A DNA stretch of 64,000 bases from Pseudofabraea citricarpa (lineage: Eukaryota; Ascomycota; Leotiomycetes; Helotiales; Dermateaceae), in contig JAPWGK010000003.1 in assembly GCA_029641185.1 (NCBI GenBank), positions 62,001 through 126,000 of the forward strand. Direction: 5' to 3'. Under the pieces are notes generated by a model. That model was not told where the DNA came from and ran no database searches. It saw nothing but the letters and a program-made list of their open reading frames with translations. The position numbers were made by a program, and so were the translations under genes. Shown here one piece after another: positions 1 through 10,315 of this stretch; the first letter of the stretch is position 1; every line of letters starts with the position of its first letter.

Positions 1-250
1 TAACAGTAAAGTTTCTTCGCTTACCAAGAAGCTTCGTGACCTCGAAGCTCTATTACAAAAGGTAACCAGCCGCCTCAACCTCCAAGAACTATGCTGGAAG
101 AATTTGAAAATGAAAGATACTAAAATTTCACCAAACAGAGCCAGCAGAAATTACCAAGTTCTTTACCGAACCCATCAGCAACAACATTTGGAACATTGCT
201 CTCAAGTAAGCTGTCAGAAACAGTTGGTAATTTTGGTTAGTTAAAAAGAC
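1..250 (+). other. Possible 5' remnant of a C6 regulator (coiled-coil linker)
   Basis: From base 2 a frame reads through a short heptad-like stretch, SLTKKLRDLEALLQKV, at about 20-70. This resembles the linker and coiled coil that follows the Zn2Cys6 cluster in fungal regulators. No zinc cluster is visible because the window starts here. It lies upstream of, and in the same orientation as, the decayed Fungal_trans segment at 480-1110, the order expected within one regulator gene. Base composition here is normal, unlike the AT-rich segment that follows. The assignment is weak. Confidence 0.25.
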
Positions 251-479
251 TAGAAGAAATATGAGCCAGTTGCTGACGTATCCAGGTCTTGAAATGCAGC
301 CATCGGCGTTATGGTCAGCACAATCAATCAACTTCAATCCCGACACCTGGTCAAACCAGAAATTCAATAACGAGTCGTTCAAATTTATTGCGGAATCCGC
401 AATGCTAGATAACTCTCATTTTATTTACTAGAAACCAGAAGTATTTATAACTATTTTCCAGCCATCAGTGCAAAAGTTC

Positions 480-1110
480 TCTCCTCTACCTACGGATATC
501 GAAGTAATATCTATTATTACCGATTATTTCGAAGGTTCAAATCAAACTCTCCTAATATACTACCAAGAATTATTTATAGACCTTTTTTAGAACTATAATT
601 CTGATAAGGCTTAATATAGAAGTTTAGGGTGGTAGATCCCTTAATATTATTCTTACTCTTAGGTATTATATATAAAGTATAAGAATCGGGAATACCTAGG
701 AAGAAGATCCTAAGATATAAAGATATTTATAAAATATTATTTAGGTATTTCTAGAGCTTATTTTACGTAATAAAGATCTTCTAAGTATCTAAGCTTTACT
801 AGGAATTATTATATTTATAAGAAATATCTAGTTTATACCTAGTATATAATCTAGTTATTATAATTAAGAAGATTTATTTTCTAAGACTTTATTATATTAT
901 CTTAAAATATAATAAAAAAGCCGAAAATAATAATATATCTTCTAGATTAGATATATTTTTAATAAAAATAATATCTTTCGGTTATAAGTTAAGCTTTTAG
1001 TAATTTAGAGTAAAATATAAAAAGACCTAGTATTAAAACCTAGGTTATAATTATAAAGCTAAATACTAAACTTTGATATTAGGAGGCTAATATTCTATAC
1101 CCCGAATTAG
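480..1110 (+). pseudogene. RIP-decayed Fungal_trans (C6 regulator) copy
   Basis: This AT-rich stretch still translates at its start as LPTDIEVISIITDYFEGSN and then YYQELFIDLF, the opening of a Fungal_trans (PF04082-type) regulatory domain. It then carries many in-frame stops and at least one single-base frameshift near 635. From about 625 to 1100 it aligns base by base with 8738-9372 of this window. Most differences are C to T or G to A in the AT-rich copy. Two internal deletions relative to the other copy are visible: one corresponds to about 9107-9216 and a shorter one to about 9273-9300. The first part (480-620) has no counterpart upstream of 8738, so this copy keeps domain sequence the other lost. 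Read as a dead gene mutated by RIP. Some differences are not RIP-type, so the two copies were probably already diverged paralogues. Confidence 0.8.
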
Positions 1111-2078
1111 TATATTAATCTTATTTATCAGCTAAATACTTACTTCTATTATCTTTATAAGGAATAGCCTAGGTGTAATAAAGTTTGTGCGGATACCTTA
1201 CGGTGCGAAAGTTGTAGAGATCATCTTTGTCAGGTGAACTCTTGGTGATACGTGTCGAACTCGCTGGCACTAGTATTTTGACGAACGCTAAAATTGGTTT
1301 GATATCTCCAGTGTTTCTTCTATTGGCGCCTGTTACTTGAGGATATGCGGCAGTCATAGCACCACCCAAGTTAAGTTGCGCTATGGAATCAGGAGGCGTT
1401 GGCGTTACATTGGCGATACGCAAATTATCGTCCCCTGGCATATAAATCGCATCCTATATCTTGTTCCTGCAAGCCTTAAGGAATCGAGGAAAGTAAATCC
1501 TGCTAAACCCGAACAACTTCAATTGGTATATGCTGGGATAATGCCCGATTGTTGTTTTCCATGTATACGTCAGCTTCCTCGAAGAGCATACTATCTTCTG
1601 ATGACTGGTTTATATTTTGGGTGTCGATATTAGTGGTAACTCTTGTTAAGGATTTGGCGCTTTGGTGTTTGATAATGACCGTCTTCTTCTTTTTTGCTAC
1701 TGTCGAGGCATAAAATCGACCCTTCTTCTTTCTTCGTCCTGTAATGGGTGCGTGATTATGTGCGAGCGAAGGAAGTTGTATAGCAATTTGGGAATTCGCA
1801 ATTTGTAGGATGGTGGACGTGGTACTCGTCGTTTTAAATCTAGACTCGTGTGGTAACATGAAATGAGTAGTCAATTGGCCTGTAGTCGTGGAGTGGTATT
1901 CCTTCTTTAAAATTGAGCGGAGCTGCACGACGACTGGCTCTGTAGAGGGGGACGTTGTGCGCACTCCGCTCTGGCTGCGAATACCGGTACTTGCAAGCCA
2001 CAAACACCTGTTTTATTACTGAGCTTATTCCTCTTTTGCGGCTCTTTGAGCGTTTTCCTGCTGCACGCAAGCCAATAG
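1111..2078. other. Gap with no supportable gene
   Basis: A minus-strand open frame at 1503-2003 (166 codons, Lys/Ser/Thr-rich, no signal peptide, no recognised domain) and another at 1169-1441 are present. I could not join them with a convincing intron and recognise neither. The first part, to about 1160, is still AT-rich like the decayed regulator beside it. Confidence 0.35.
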
Positions 2079-2684
2079 ATGGAGCAAAGTAAGGGAGCCA
2101 GCACTATTCAGACTGTAGCTTGGTATGCACCTATGGCAGTAGGCTTGTGTGTCATCTCTATCTTTGGTGCATACGTGCTTCATATTCTGTCTGGAACTAT
2201 ACTTCTGATTATTGCAGGATCTACGTGGGTAATCGCACTATTATTATTCGCAATAGCACCAAACGGCGCAAACTATTGGGAATATATATTCCCATCGATA
2301 TTATATGCCATAATCGGGATCGACATTACCTTTAATGTCTGTAATATCTATATCACAGCCTCAACACTATACAATCAACAAGGATTTGCAGGAGATGTTG
2401 TCGCCTTCCTCCTGCACTTTGGAGGCACCATTTGTCTCGCCATGCGGGCGTAGTGAAGCAGAAGAGCCACTTATCCATGAGAGCGCGAAAGCTGTCAGGT
2501 CGTATTCTCGATGGAGGTTAGCTGTGCTACAATAGCAACTATAATCTTGGTGGCGTTTGTGAGAATCGGGGAAGCGAAGAGCGACTTCGGAATCGAGGAG
2601 AAATCGAAGTCGAGCAATAAACTTCAAAGTGATACCACACTCGAGAAAAGCCACAAGCAGATTCCCAAACTTAAGGATGGTTGA
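2079..2684 (+). pseudogene. C-terminal relic of an MFS (DHA-type) transporter
   Basis: The first 124 codons match the last transmembrane segments of fungal major facilitator drug transporters: QTVAWYAPMAVG, then two hydrophobic helices, then APNGANYWEYIFPSILYA and GIDITFNVCNIYI. The frame then meets stops at 2451 and 2454 and another near 2478. The family-typical tail resumes in the same frame at 2499 (VFSMEVSCATIATIILVAF, then VRIGEAKSD) and runs to a stop at 2682-2684. Between the two blocks an alternative frame reads EAEEPLIHESAKA, which fits the missing loop, so a pair of compensating frameshifts is likelier than an intron. The N-terminal ten or so helices are absent upstream. It is a truncated, broken copy beside another dead gene. 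Confidence 0.75.
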
Positions 2685-3613
2685 ACCAAATAAGAGTTTG
2701 GTTGGATTTAATCATGCTAGAGACCTCAACAGTAACTCGCATCTCATTATATTTACCATGTTTTCTACAATAACTATCTACGTATTGATAATATCAAACG
2801 ATATTCTTGTTCGAGAGTTTTGAATGTCAGCTTTAATCCTTATACTTTGATAGTATAAACTACTACCGTCTTCAAGTGGTTTTCCAAACAGAATGACACC
2901 GACGCGACCTAGTTTTGGTGGCACTAAAACCATCATGTTATTAATTTTCACTTTAAGTGCAGCCTCGCCGCACTTATTCTTGATCGTAAGCTACTCCGTG
3001 CGATTATTATAAGGTCTACAACCTTAACTTGAGTTCCCAGTTAGCTAAGGGCAGTGGACAAGCTTCATCCTCTATACTATTATATCCTTTATGGTTGGAA
3101 GGTAGCTAAAACCCTGAAGGATTGCTTACACAATCTTATTTAAGGTTACCGAGAAGGTATCGAGCATATAATTCAAATAATATAAAGTGCTACTATGGTA
3201 AGCGAGGAGTGGACTTTTATGCCCAGAAATAATCGGAGCCGGATAGTATTATAATCTACCTTACGGCACATACTCTACATATCTTCGCATGTGATATACC
3301 AGGGATGTGATATATGACTGCTAGGCCGATCTATTAATTAACATTTAAGTATCATATACTTTTGGTTAATAAACGATAATTAGTCTTATCTTGTAACTCG
3401 GTCTTTCATAAACACAATCCGACTAGAGCTGAGACTTACATAGCTTCATAAGTTATACAGACTGTCATAGAGTCTTAAGAGAGACAGAATACAAGCGATT
3501 AAAAATACGAAGAAGGAACGTTCCATTTGCTAGAAATTAACATCTCAATAAGAAATTCAACTACGAGATCAATCTTCAATTCTTCTAGCAATTCTCTCAC
3601 ACTATGGCCACAG
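2685..3613. other. AT-rich intergenic, nothing recognised
   Basis: Moderately AT-rich sequence with no frame longer than about 65 codons that I can support. I see no clear terminal repeats and no match to other parts of the window. Confidence 0.5.
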
Positions 3614-6481
3614 TCAATTCGCAAAATCTTGCATAAAATCCAACTGGGCGTTCCCAAGCCTAATCCTCGCTGCCTGCATTTCATCGTTCAAGCTGTTCTT
3701 AGGTGGATAGCGACACTTGACATCACTTGAGGCTGGCCCACCTGCAGAATGCACGGCTCGTTCAAAGCAGCCGGCCTTGACGAAGCTCAAAGCAAAATAT
3801 GCATATTGCGTCTTACGTGTGTAGCCATTGAATTTTGACCGTCCGCTAGTATGCCATTCCCAGACAGATAGAATGCCACAGCCATCTTCCTCTTCTTTGA
3901 GCGCCTTTCCATCACTACCTGCCCATCCGTTGATCCCATATACTTCAAATAGAAGGTCCCCTAATCCGTCGTCATGGAGGATCCAGCAGCCTGCACTAGG
4001 AACGGCAGCGGCCGCGGCCATTGAAGCAGCAGCCGACGCCCGGGAAGCAGATACAGAGGATACCGATGCTAGAGAATTGGATACGGAGACTGAGGATATC
4101 GAGGCTCGGGATCTTGAGGCTGCTACAGACATGAATGAGACATCAAGATGGCTTGTTGTGGAAGTTTTCATTGCGGTGGTGGAAGTAGAACAAGAGTTGA
4201 ATCTTCCTCCAATCTGGTGTTTCTGGTTCGCGCCGGCAAAGCACGTCGCTTCCCGCTTCTGTACATCAGTTGCATCCCATTCGTGCTGGTATCTACTCTC
4301 CTCCAGGTAAAGCCGCCAAATGGCTTTCTGTGTTTTAGGTGGGGAATCGTTATTCTCAACTTGGTCGTTGTTATACTGGATCAAAATCTTGCTCTGAGCT
4401 TTGTACCGTTTCCTATTCTCATCTGCCTGGTCTTTAGGCTTTGCGTAAACCTGGACAGAAACAGAAACGCCATCAAAGGGGGCGCCTGGCCCTGTCAGTA
4501 AAGACTTAAGGTTTTCGACGCGGTCATGGTAGAGAGGTTTCTTCTTCGTTTGGTCTTGTGGCGTTAAAATAAAGATCTGACGACTTGTATCCGGAGCTAA
4601 GATCTGTCCGCGGCCTGCAAGCGGGAATGGGCTAGGCATTTTATCTGTATCCCCGTTTTTGATTAGATCAATAACTTGTGTCTGGAAATCCAAATCTGTT
4701 GCGATGAATGACGGACTTTCCCAATGGTGGCTGAACCATACTCCTGCTTCAGAAATAATCACTATTGAGGTGCATCCAAAGAGGCCAGAGACCCATAGAC
4801 GTTGCGGTATATTTAGCCACGAGTGGGCGATGGCACTCGAATAGTTGGCTGACATTCGATGCTTCAGCTCGGTACTACCAGGCGCCTCGACTTTGGCCTT
4901 CCATTAGCATAGCCTAAGACGATCTGAGACAATGATTTAGCACTCACTCGTCTCAAGCATGAATTCATTAATTCCATAAAAGTCCTTCTGCTCCCATAGC
5001 CTCCCTCCCACCAGCCCCTGCATCTGCTCTGTGCGGATTTCTAATACAGACGAGGTACTCCTGGGACCAGAGGCGGGGATTGTACTATCGACACATGCCG
5101 AACAACTTGGTGCACAGATAACACTGCTGCTTGCAGGATTTGCCGTTGTTGTTGTCGTTGTCGTTGTGCTTTCTATCACGCTGCACCCATTAATAACATT
5201 AGTGGTGCACGCTGTGGTGGCTGTTACTATAGTATAAGTAGACGTGACTCCTGGAAGGGATACAGTTGAAAGGGAAATTGACTCGGTACAAATAGGTACT
5301 CCTATACACGACGATGGACTTGGGGATAAGGTCGATGATGAGTGCGTTGTAGATGATAGAGTTGACTGCGCGACCGACTTCGAGAGTTCTTCTTCCTTGG
5401 TTTCTCTTTGCAGAGTATCACTGATTTCTAGAAGCGTATCTGTAAGAACTTCAACTTCAGTAAAAATCGGAACAGGCCTGTTGACAGAAATAACCAGGTT
5501 GTCTACTACCACAACGGCGCAACTAAGAAGTTTGGCAGCATCGCCGATCAAATCTGCAAAGCCAGATATCAGACTGCTTCTTGAGATCAAGCTAATCAGT
5601 CTGCTTTCCCAAATTTTGCTTGTCCTTTTTGAGCAATCGAGGTCTGCTGGTGGCCGGGTAGGCAATTTATTCAACAAGGTAAGCGTCTCGCGTTTGACCT
5701 TTTCAACTGTGCGGATATACTGTAATTTTAACACTGGATCTGTGACCCAACCTCGATTAGCTCGAAGAGAAGAGTAGGAGCTAGCTATAAGGACTATATC
5801 TGATGTGGCTGTTGTATCTAGAATTGTTGTTGTCGGTGATATTGTTATCGTTGTGGGTGACAAGGCGGGAGTTGGTCCTGTAGAGGAACTAGTCGACGAC
5901 CTAGTGGATAGTAAAGGGTCTCTGGAGCTAGATGTGCTTGATTCGGTACTAGAGGGAGAGCTAAAACCAAATTCAGTGTGTGGAGTGAAGCTGGGGACTA
6001 ATCCGGTTGAAGCTGCAGAACTAGTATTATTACTGGAGATAGAAGCAAGTTTAGTTCCGGGTGTAGAGCTAGAAATGCTTAAACCAGTTTTAAGAGAGAC
6101 CGAAGATGTTACACTAGACCTAGTCGCAGAATATGTTAAATTGCTATAAGTTGACGGTCCGATGTCTGTGCTAGTATTGGTTGTAGTTCCCAGCTCCTGG
6201 CTTTTTGTTCGAAGTTGTGTAGATGGCCATATACCGAGTGTCATTGGCGGGCTTGTGGTAACCCCGGTTGCTAGGAATGACACCACAGAGGTATTATCAA
6301 ACCTTGGGTATCGAGCATTAGAGGCAAAGGGTTGCCTTGGAAAAGCATGGCAAGAGTGAAGAAAAAGAAGGAGGGCAAGCACAAGGTTGGTAATATGCGC
6401 TACCATAGCGAAGATCATCAACTTGATCAGATTCACGATAAATAGCTTCTTATATGCGACAGAGAAAATAAAGACGAGCAA
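3614..6481 (-). CDS. Large secreted Ser/Thr-rich protein, two exons
   Basis: Two long minus-strand frames belong to one gene. Exon 1 is 4948-6481 and exon 2 is 3614-4890. They are joined by a 57-nt intron (GTGAGT donor, GCTAATG branch, CAAAG acceptor) that keeps phase and gives about 936 residues. The N-terminus has a hydrophobic signal segment ending near HSCHAFPRQ; a start at a later Met (MVAHITNLV) is possible. Next come a long Ser/Thr-rich region, a central segment with Cys and helices (about residues 250-370), a polythreonine run, and a C-terminal globular part with GCTSIVIISEAGVWFSHHWE, ATCFAGANQKHQIGG, HDDGLGDLLFEVYGINGW and FVKAGCFERAVHSAGGP. I recognise the overall pattern from fungal secreted proteins of unknown function but cannot name the family. 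An extracellular or wall-associated role is inferred from the signal and the O-glycosylation-prone composition. Without the intron the two parts would look like separate genes. Confidence 0.7.
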
Positions 6482-6700
6482 ATAATTATGTAGTTGGAAG
6501 ATAGTGTATCTACTGTTCTGCTTAGGGTTAGAGGATTTCCATTTCTATCATTGGCGGTACTATGAATCATGTTCGATCCCCTGTTCTATTAAATCCTTTG
6601 CCTTACCACAGTGCTTATGTTTCGTTGGCCTAGCTGTGTTATTAGCCGCGGTACTACGCTCGTGTCCATCGGTTTGCCTCTTGTGCAACTAGCTCTTGCA

Positions 6701-7125
6701 AATCCACGTTACTCGAGTAATCCACTATCCGGAGGTAATCCCGGTCACGCGAGTAATCCAGGTTACGCGAGCACCACCACAGAAGACAAACTTCAGCCCT
6801 GCCTTCCAACTTCCTATATCCAAACAAAATTCAACCCTCATACCTATAAGGCTACGACAGTACATGCTATCTTTGGCCTCTTGTACTACCAACTCCTACA
6901 AATCCACGTTACTCGAGTAATCCACTATCCGGAGGTAATCCCGGTTACGCGAGCACCGCAGAAGACAAACTCCAGCCCTCCCTTCCAACTTTCTACACGC
7001 AAAAACAATCCGAACCTCATACCCGTAAGACTGCGGTATTTATACTACAATCGCCTGGAAATTCACGTCAGCCGAACAATCCACGTTACCCGAGTAATCA
7101 ATGCACCGCAAAAGACAAACTCTAG
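6701..7125 (+). repeat. Direct-repeat block of about 200 bp units
   Basis: A word starting AATCCACGTTACTCGAGTAA occurs at 6701 and again at 6901, and the sequence after it stays similar for about 150 bases. Degenerate shorter copies begin at 7060 and 7078. Read forward from an ATG at 6611, the first unit follows a hydrophobic stretch and encodes NPRYSSNPLSGGNPGHASN. Because the spacing is 200 nt, the second unit lies in another frame. Units two onward are in register with each other (159 and 177 nt) and end at a TAG at 7123. It may be a broken repeat protein, or one with an intron between units; I cannot decide. Confidence 0.6.
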
Positions 7126-7179
7126 TATACGAACATAATCAAACCGTCAGACCCTCGAGACTGGTACTATCAAGTCAAA

Positions 7180-8094
7180 ATGACGAACAATACAGAGCCG
7201 TTGCACGTGTCCTCTCTTGAATTATCCGCAAATGCAGCTGTTCCCAAGTCCTCAATCAGCTCTGCACGTGCCGTCACCACTACCAGCTGCTCTAGCGACG
7301 ACCTTGGGGAAGTACCTAGAGGTCTAGAAAAATCCTTACGCCCTTATGGTTGTCTTGAAACTACCCCGTTGACTTTGGCACAAGCAGTACGCCGCGGTAG
7401 TTGCGAGGAGGTATGCTATCTACTGGACCAAGAAAAAGCTGCTCTCGACTGGATTCTCCCTTCTAAGCTAGCGAGATCACCCTCGACTGAGCTTTTCCAA
7501 GTGCTTATCGACCATGGTTGGGACATTAATCAGATGGGGCCTGACCGCGGTGCTGGACCAGGGGAATGTCTCCTGCAACTAGTGTGCGACAACGAATCTC
7601 TGGTAAAATGGTGCCTTGACCATGGCGCCAAAGTCAAAGGCCTCTATGCCGATCCTTACAAGAGCCCGCCGCTATTGGAGCTGGTTGCGCTTCATGGTAC
7701 CATCTCAACTTTCAAGCTTCTTTACTCCCGAGGCGCTGAGCTTGGCCCACGCACTTTACATCGCGCAGTACAGAGTGCATGTACTACCAACAATTCGATG
7801 CGCTTAGAGCGTCTAGCGATGGTAGAATATCTGGTTGATACTCTTGGACTAGATGTGAATGCTCTGGACTGTGAAGGACATTTGCCGGATCACCAGGGAA
7901 CGCCTCTCTGCTATACATCCATCTACACGGGAGGCGGACGTGATGTTGTACGCTTCTTGCTCGAGCGAGGCGCTGACCCGTATATCAAGGATTCTAGCGG
8001 CGTACATGATGCTTACAGTCTTGCAGAACGCACTCAGAACCAAGAAGTTATGCAAACAATAGATGAGTGGGTGAAACAGAGACAATCCAAGTAG
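7180..8094 (+). CDS. Ankyrin-repeat protein
   Basis: A 304-residue single-exon protein with a good start context (CAAAATGA). The first 55 residues are Ser/Thr-rich and probably disordered. From about residue 60 come degenerate ankyrin units: LAQAVRRGSCEEVCYLLDQ, LFQVLIDHGWDINQ, LVKWCLDHGAKVKG, then TFKLLYSRGAELG, then AMVEYLVDTLGLDVNALD with GTPLCYTSIYTGGGRDVVRF, and LLERGADPYIKDSSG. There is no signal peptide and no other domain. It is probably an intracellular binding protein. It sits in an accessory region between a repeat block and a decayed regulator, and its partner is unknown. Confidence 0.8.
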   Translation: MTNNTEPLHVSSLELSANAAVPKSSISSARAVTTTSCSSDDLGEVPRGLEKSLRPYGCLETTPLTLAQAVRRGSCEEVCYLLDQEKAALDWILPSKLARSPSTELFQVLIDHGWDINQMGPDRGAGPGECLLQLVCDNESLVKWCLDHGAKVKGLYADPYKSPPLLELVALHGTISTFKLLYSRGAELGPRTLHRAVQSACTTNNSMRLERLAMVEYLVDTLGLDVNALDCEGHLPDHQGTPLCYTSIYTGGGRDVVRFLLERGADPYIKDSSGVHDAYSLAERTQNQEVMQTIDEWVKQRQSK

Positions 8095-8753
8095 CTATTA
8101 TTGTTACAAATTCCAATATACCTTTTCTATATATTATTAATGACAGAGAAGACGTTAAAATTCTGCTCTGGGCACGTAACGCTTTTTCTATAGGATCGAC
8201 TTTTTTCAGATAAGAAACTGATAAGAAAGCGAGCGGATGATTTTAAGCGGAATCTGAAGCGAAATCTCGGCGCGTGTTTTCTTTCTTCCGCCTGCACGTT
8301 TGTTTCTGCTCTTCACGTGCGTCTGCACGCGTTTTCTTTCTTCCGGGTATGGAATCGTGAAATCGTACCTGTACTGACTCCCTGTATGTATGACTTGATT
8401 GTACTGTATCTGTATGCTGGGTTCATGTGTTATATAGAGGCCTACTAAAACGTGGACGGCCTACACACACGCGCAAGAAACGGCGATAAAGCCTCGATTT
8501 GATCTATTAGCGACGGAAGGAAAGTTACTAGATCCTGCCCAGATGTCGAGAGAAGCTGTCTCCTTTTGCGAGGCCAGCCTTTCCTTGTCCATCGCCTTCG
8601 GATTCGAACGGTTTGTCTCTCAGGAGACACAGCCGGTCTGGTGTGCCCATGTTATGTCTTGGGCCCTTCTTTGCCTCTTCGAGATACTCAATGTCATCTA
8701 TTTCTGCCTGCAACCCGCGACGCCCTCACTTGTGTTCCTCCCACTTGCCGTAG
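8095..8753. other. Intergenic with short CT-rich repeats
   Basis: Near 8275-8350 the word TTTTCTTTCTTCCG occurs twice, each beside CACG-rich words (CTGCACGTTTG, GTCTGCACGCG). No coding frame I can support. The final bases (CACTTGCCGTAG, to 8753) look like a splice acceptor feeding the regulator relic that starts at 8754. Confidence 0.4.
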
Positions 8754-9967
8754 TGGGCCTCCCTTAACATCGTTCTTGCTCTTGGGCATCGCATACGAAG
8801 TATGAGAACTGGGAATTCCCTAGAAGAAGATCCCAAAGCATGGCGATACCTGCAAAATGCTGTTGAGGTGCTTCCGGAGCTTACTTTGCGTAATAGAGAC
8901 CTTCTAAGCATACAAGCTTCGCTGGGAATTGCTACATTTTTACAGGGAACATCCAGTCCATACCCAGCACATAGTCTGGTTGCCACCGCGATTAGACAGA
9001 TCCACTCTCTAGGACCTCACCATGATACCCCAGAATGCAGTAAAGAAGCCGAACAGCGACGACGCATCTTCTGGATTGGATATATTCTTGACAAAGACAG
9101 TAGTCTACGGAATGGTCAGCGAATCGTTCAAAGCGATCATGATATGGATGTACGACTGCCAGATTGGTATCCGGCCGATAATGCGGGCGTTATAACTATC
9201 AATAATAGAGCAAGATTTATTAATATCTTTCGGTTGCGTGTTGAGCTGTCAGTGATTCAGAGTAAAGTATACCAAGACTTATACTCGATGCAAGGCATGA
9301 AGAGACCCAGCGCCGAAACCCAGGTTATAGTTGCAAAGCTGAATACTGAACTTCGGCATTGGGAGTCTAACATTCCATGGTAATTCCACTCCGAAAATAT
9401 GGAAATGCATCTCTCAGCACCACAAATACTACACATGACTATTTTGTACTCCAATTTCTTCAACATGCTTTCAATGGTTCACTGCAGGGCCACCGGATAT
9501 AACCTCAACATGGAAAGTATGATCTCACATGAAGCTGCCTTACGGCCACTTTTGCAAAGTGAAGAAACAACACTCTCAGCTTCTAGGAGCCTTATCAGAT
9601 TGATGAGGCTTTTTCCGCGACGCGACTATGCTAGTGTATGGTAAGTTTTCCGCTTTACACATCTATACTACCATTTACAATCTAATAATTATATAGGCTT
9701 AATCTTTATTTCTTGATTACGGCATTTATAACTGTCGGAACGAATTTGTACCTCAGGCCACTTTATGGCAGACCGAGTGATGATTGGGAGCTTCTTATTC
9801 AGCTACAAGATCAGATTCGGCCTTTAAGTGCTGAAGGCAAAAACACAGGAATTGTTAGCATGCTTACCTGCTGCTCTAAAATGATAACGATGGCAAAGAA
9901 TTCTATGAATCTGAATGGCTTGGTTGGCGTGGATTGGAATAATGATACGGAGAACTACAGGTTGTAA
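8754..9967 (+). pseudogene. Fungal_trans regulator copy, N-terminus missing, in-frame stop
   Basis: From 8754 the frame reads ASLNIVLALGHRIRSM and then the classic Fungal_trans core, RRRIFWIGYILDKDSSLR, followed by DHDMDVRLPDWYP. The frame stops at TAA 9381-9383, directly after WESNIPW. The same frame continues at once with FHSENMEMHLSAPQILHM and family-typical helices, which suggests a nonsense change (for example CAA to TAA) rather than a gene end. A 38-nt intron there would be too short and would change frame. A real-looking intron follows at 9641-9696 (GTAAGT, acceptor ATATAG) in correct phase, then the C-terminal part to 9967. No Zn2Cys6 cluster or domain start is found upstream of 8753. 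It is the paralogous partner of the RIP-decayed segment at 480-1110. Confidence 0.7.
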
Positions 9968-10315
9968 TATCAACTCTAATAGCGTTTAATCATAATTTTA
10001 TACATTTTGTTCATAGACGAGATACTTCTTGAATAGCTCAAATGGCTTTAGTTCTCCCAATATCATTCTACACAATTGAAGTGAACTAACTTCACGTAAT
10101 GTATTATTTGTTCACATGAAAAGATGTCTTAAGGATTGCCAAACAAAATCACAAATGGTAAGACGTTCAATAGCGGTTCATATTGAGTGATTAGCTGGAG
10201 TGAAGTCCATGCCACTATTAAGAGCATGACTAATGAAATGGTAGCACTACAGTCAAAGGCCTCCCCCCATGAATCGTCCTCAATCATATTCCTCTTGTGC
10301 TTCTTCCCCTTTCTG
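9968..10315. other. Convergent intergenic stretch
   Basis: It separates the 3' end of the regulator relic (plus) from the 3' end of the DUF3716-like gene (minus). AT-rich; nothing recognised. Confidence 0.5.

Noticed and set aside
1503..2003. 166-codon minus frame as a real gene
   Set aside because: No signal, no domain, no partner exon, and it lies between two relics. Kept only as a note in the gap entry.
9380..9417. 38-nt intron over the TAA of the regulator copy
   Set aside because: Too short for fungal splicing, and it would change the frame, whereas the downstream sequence continues in the original frame.
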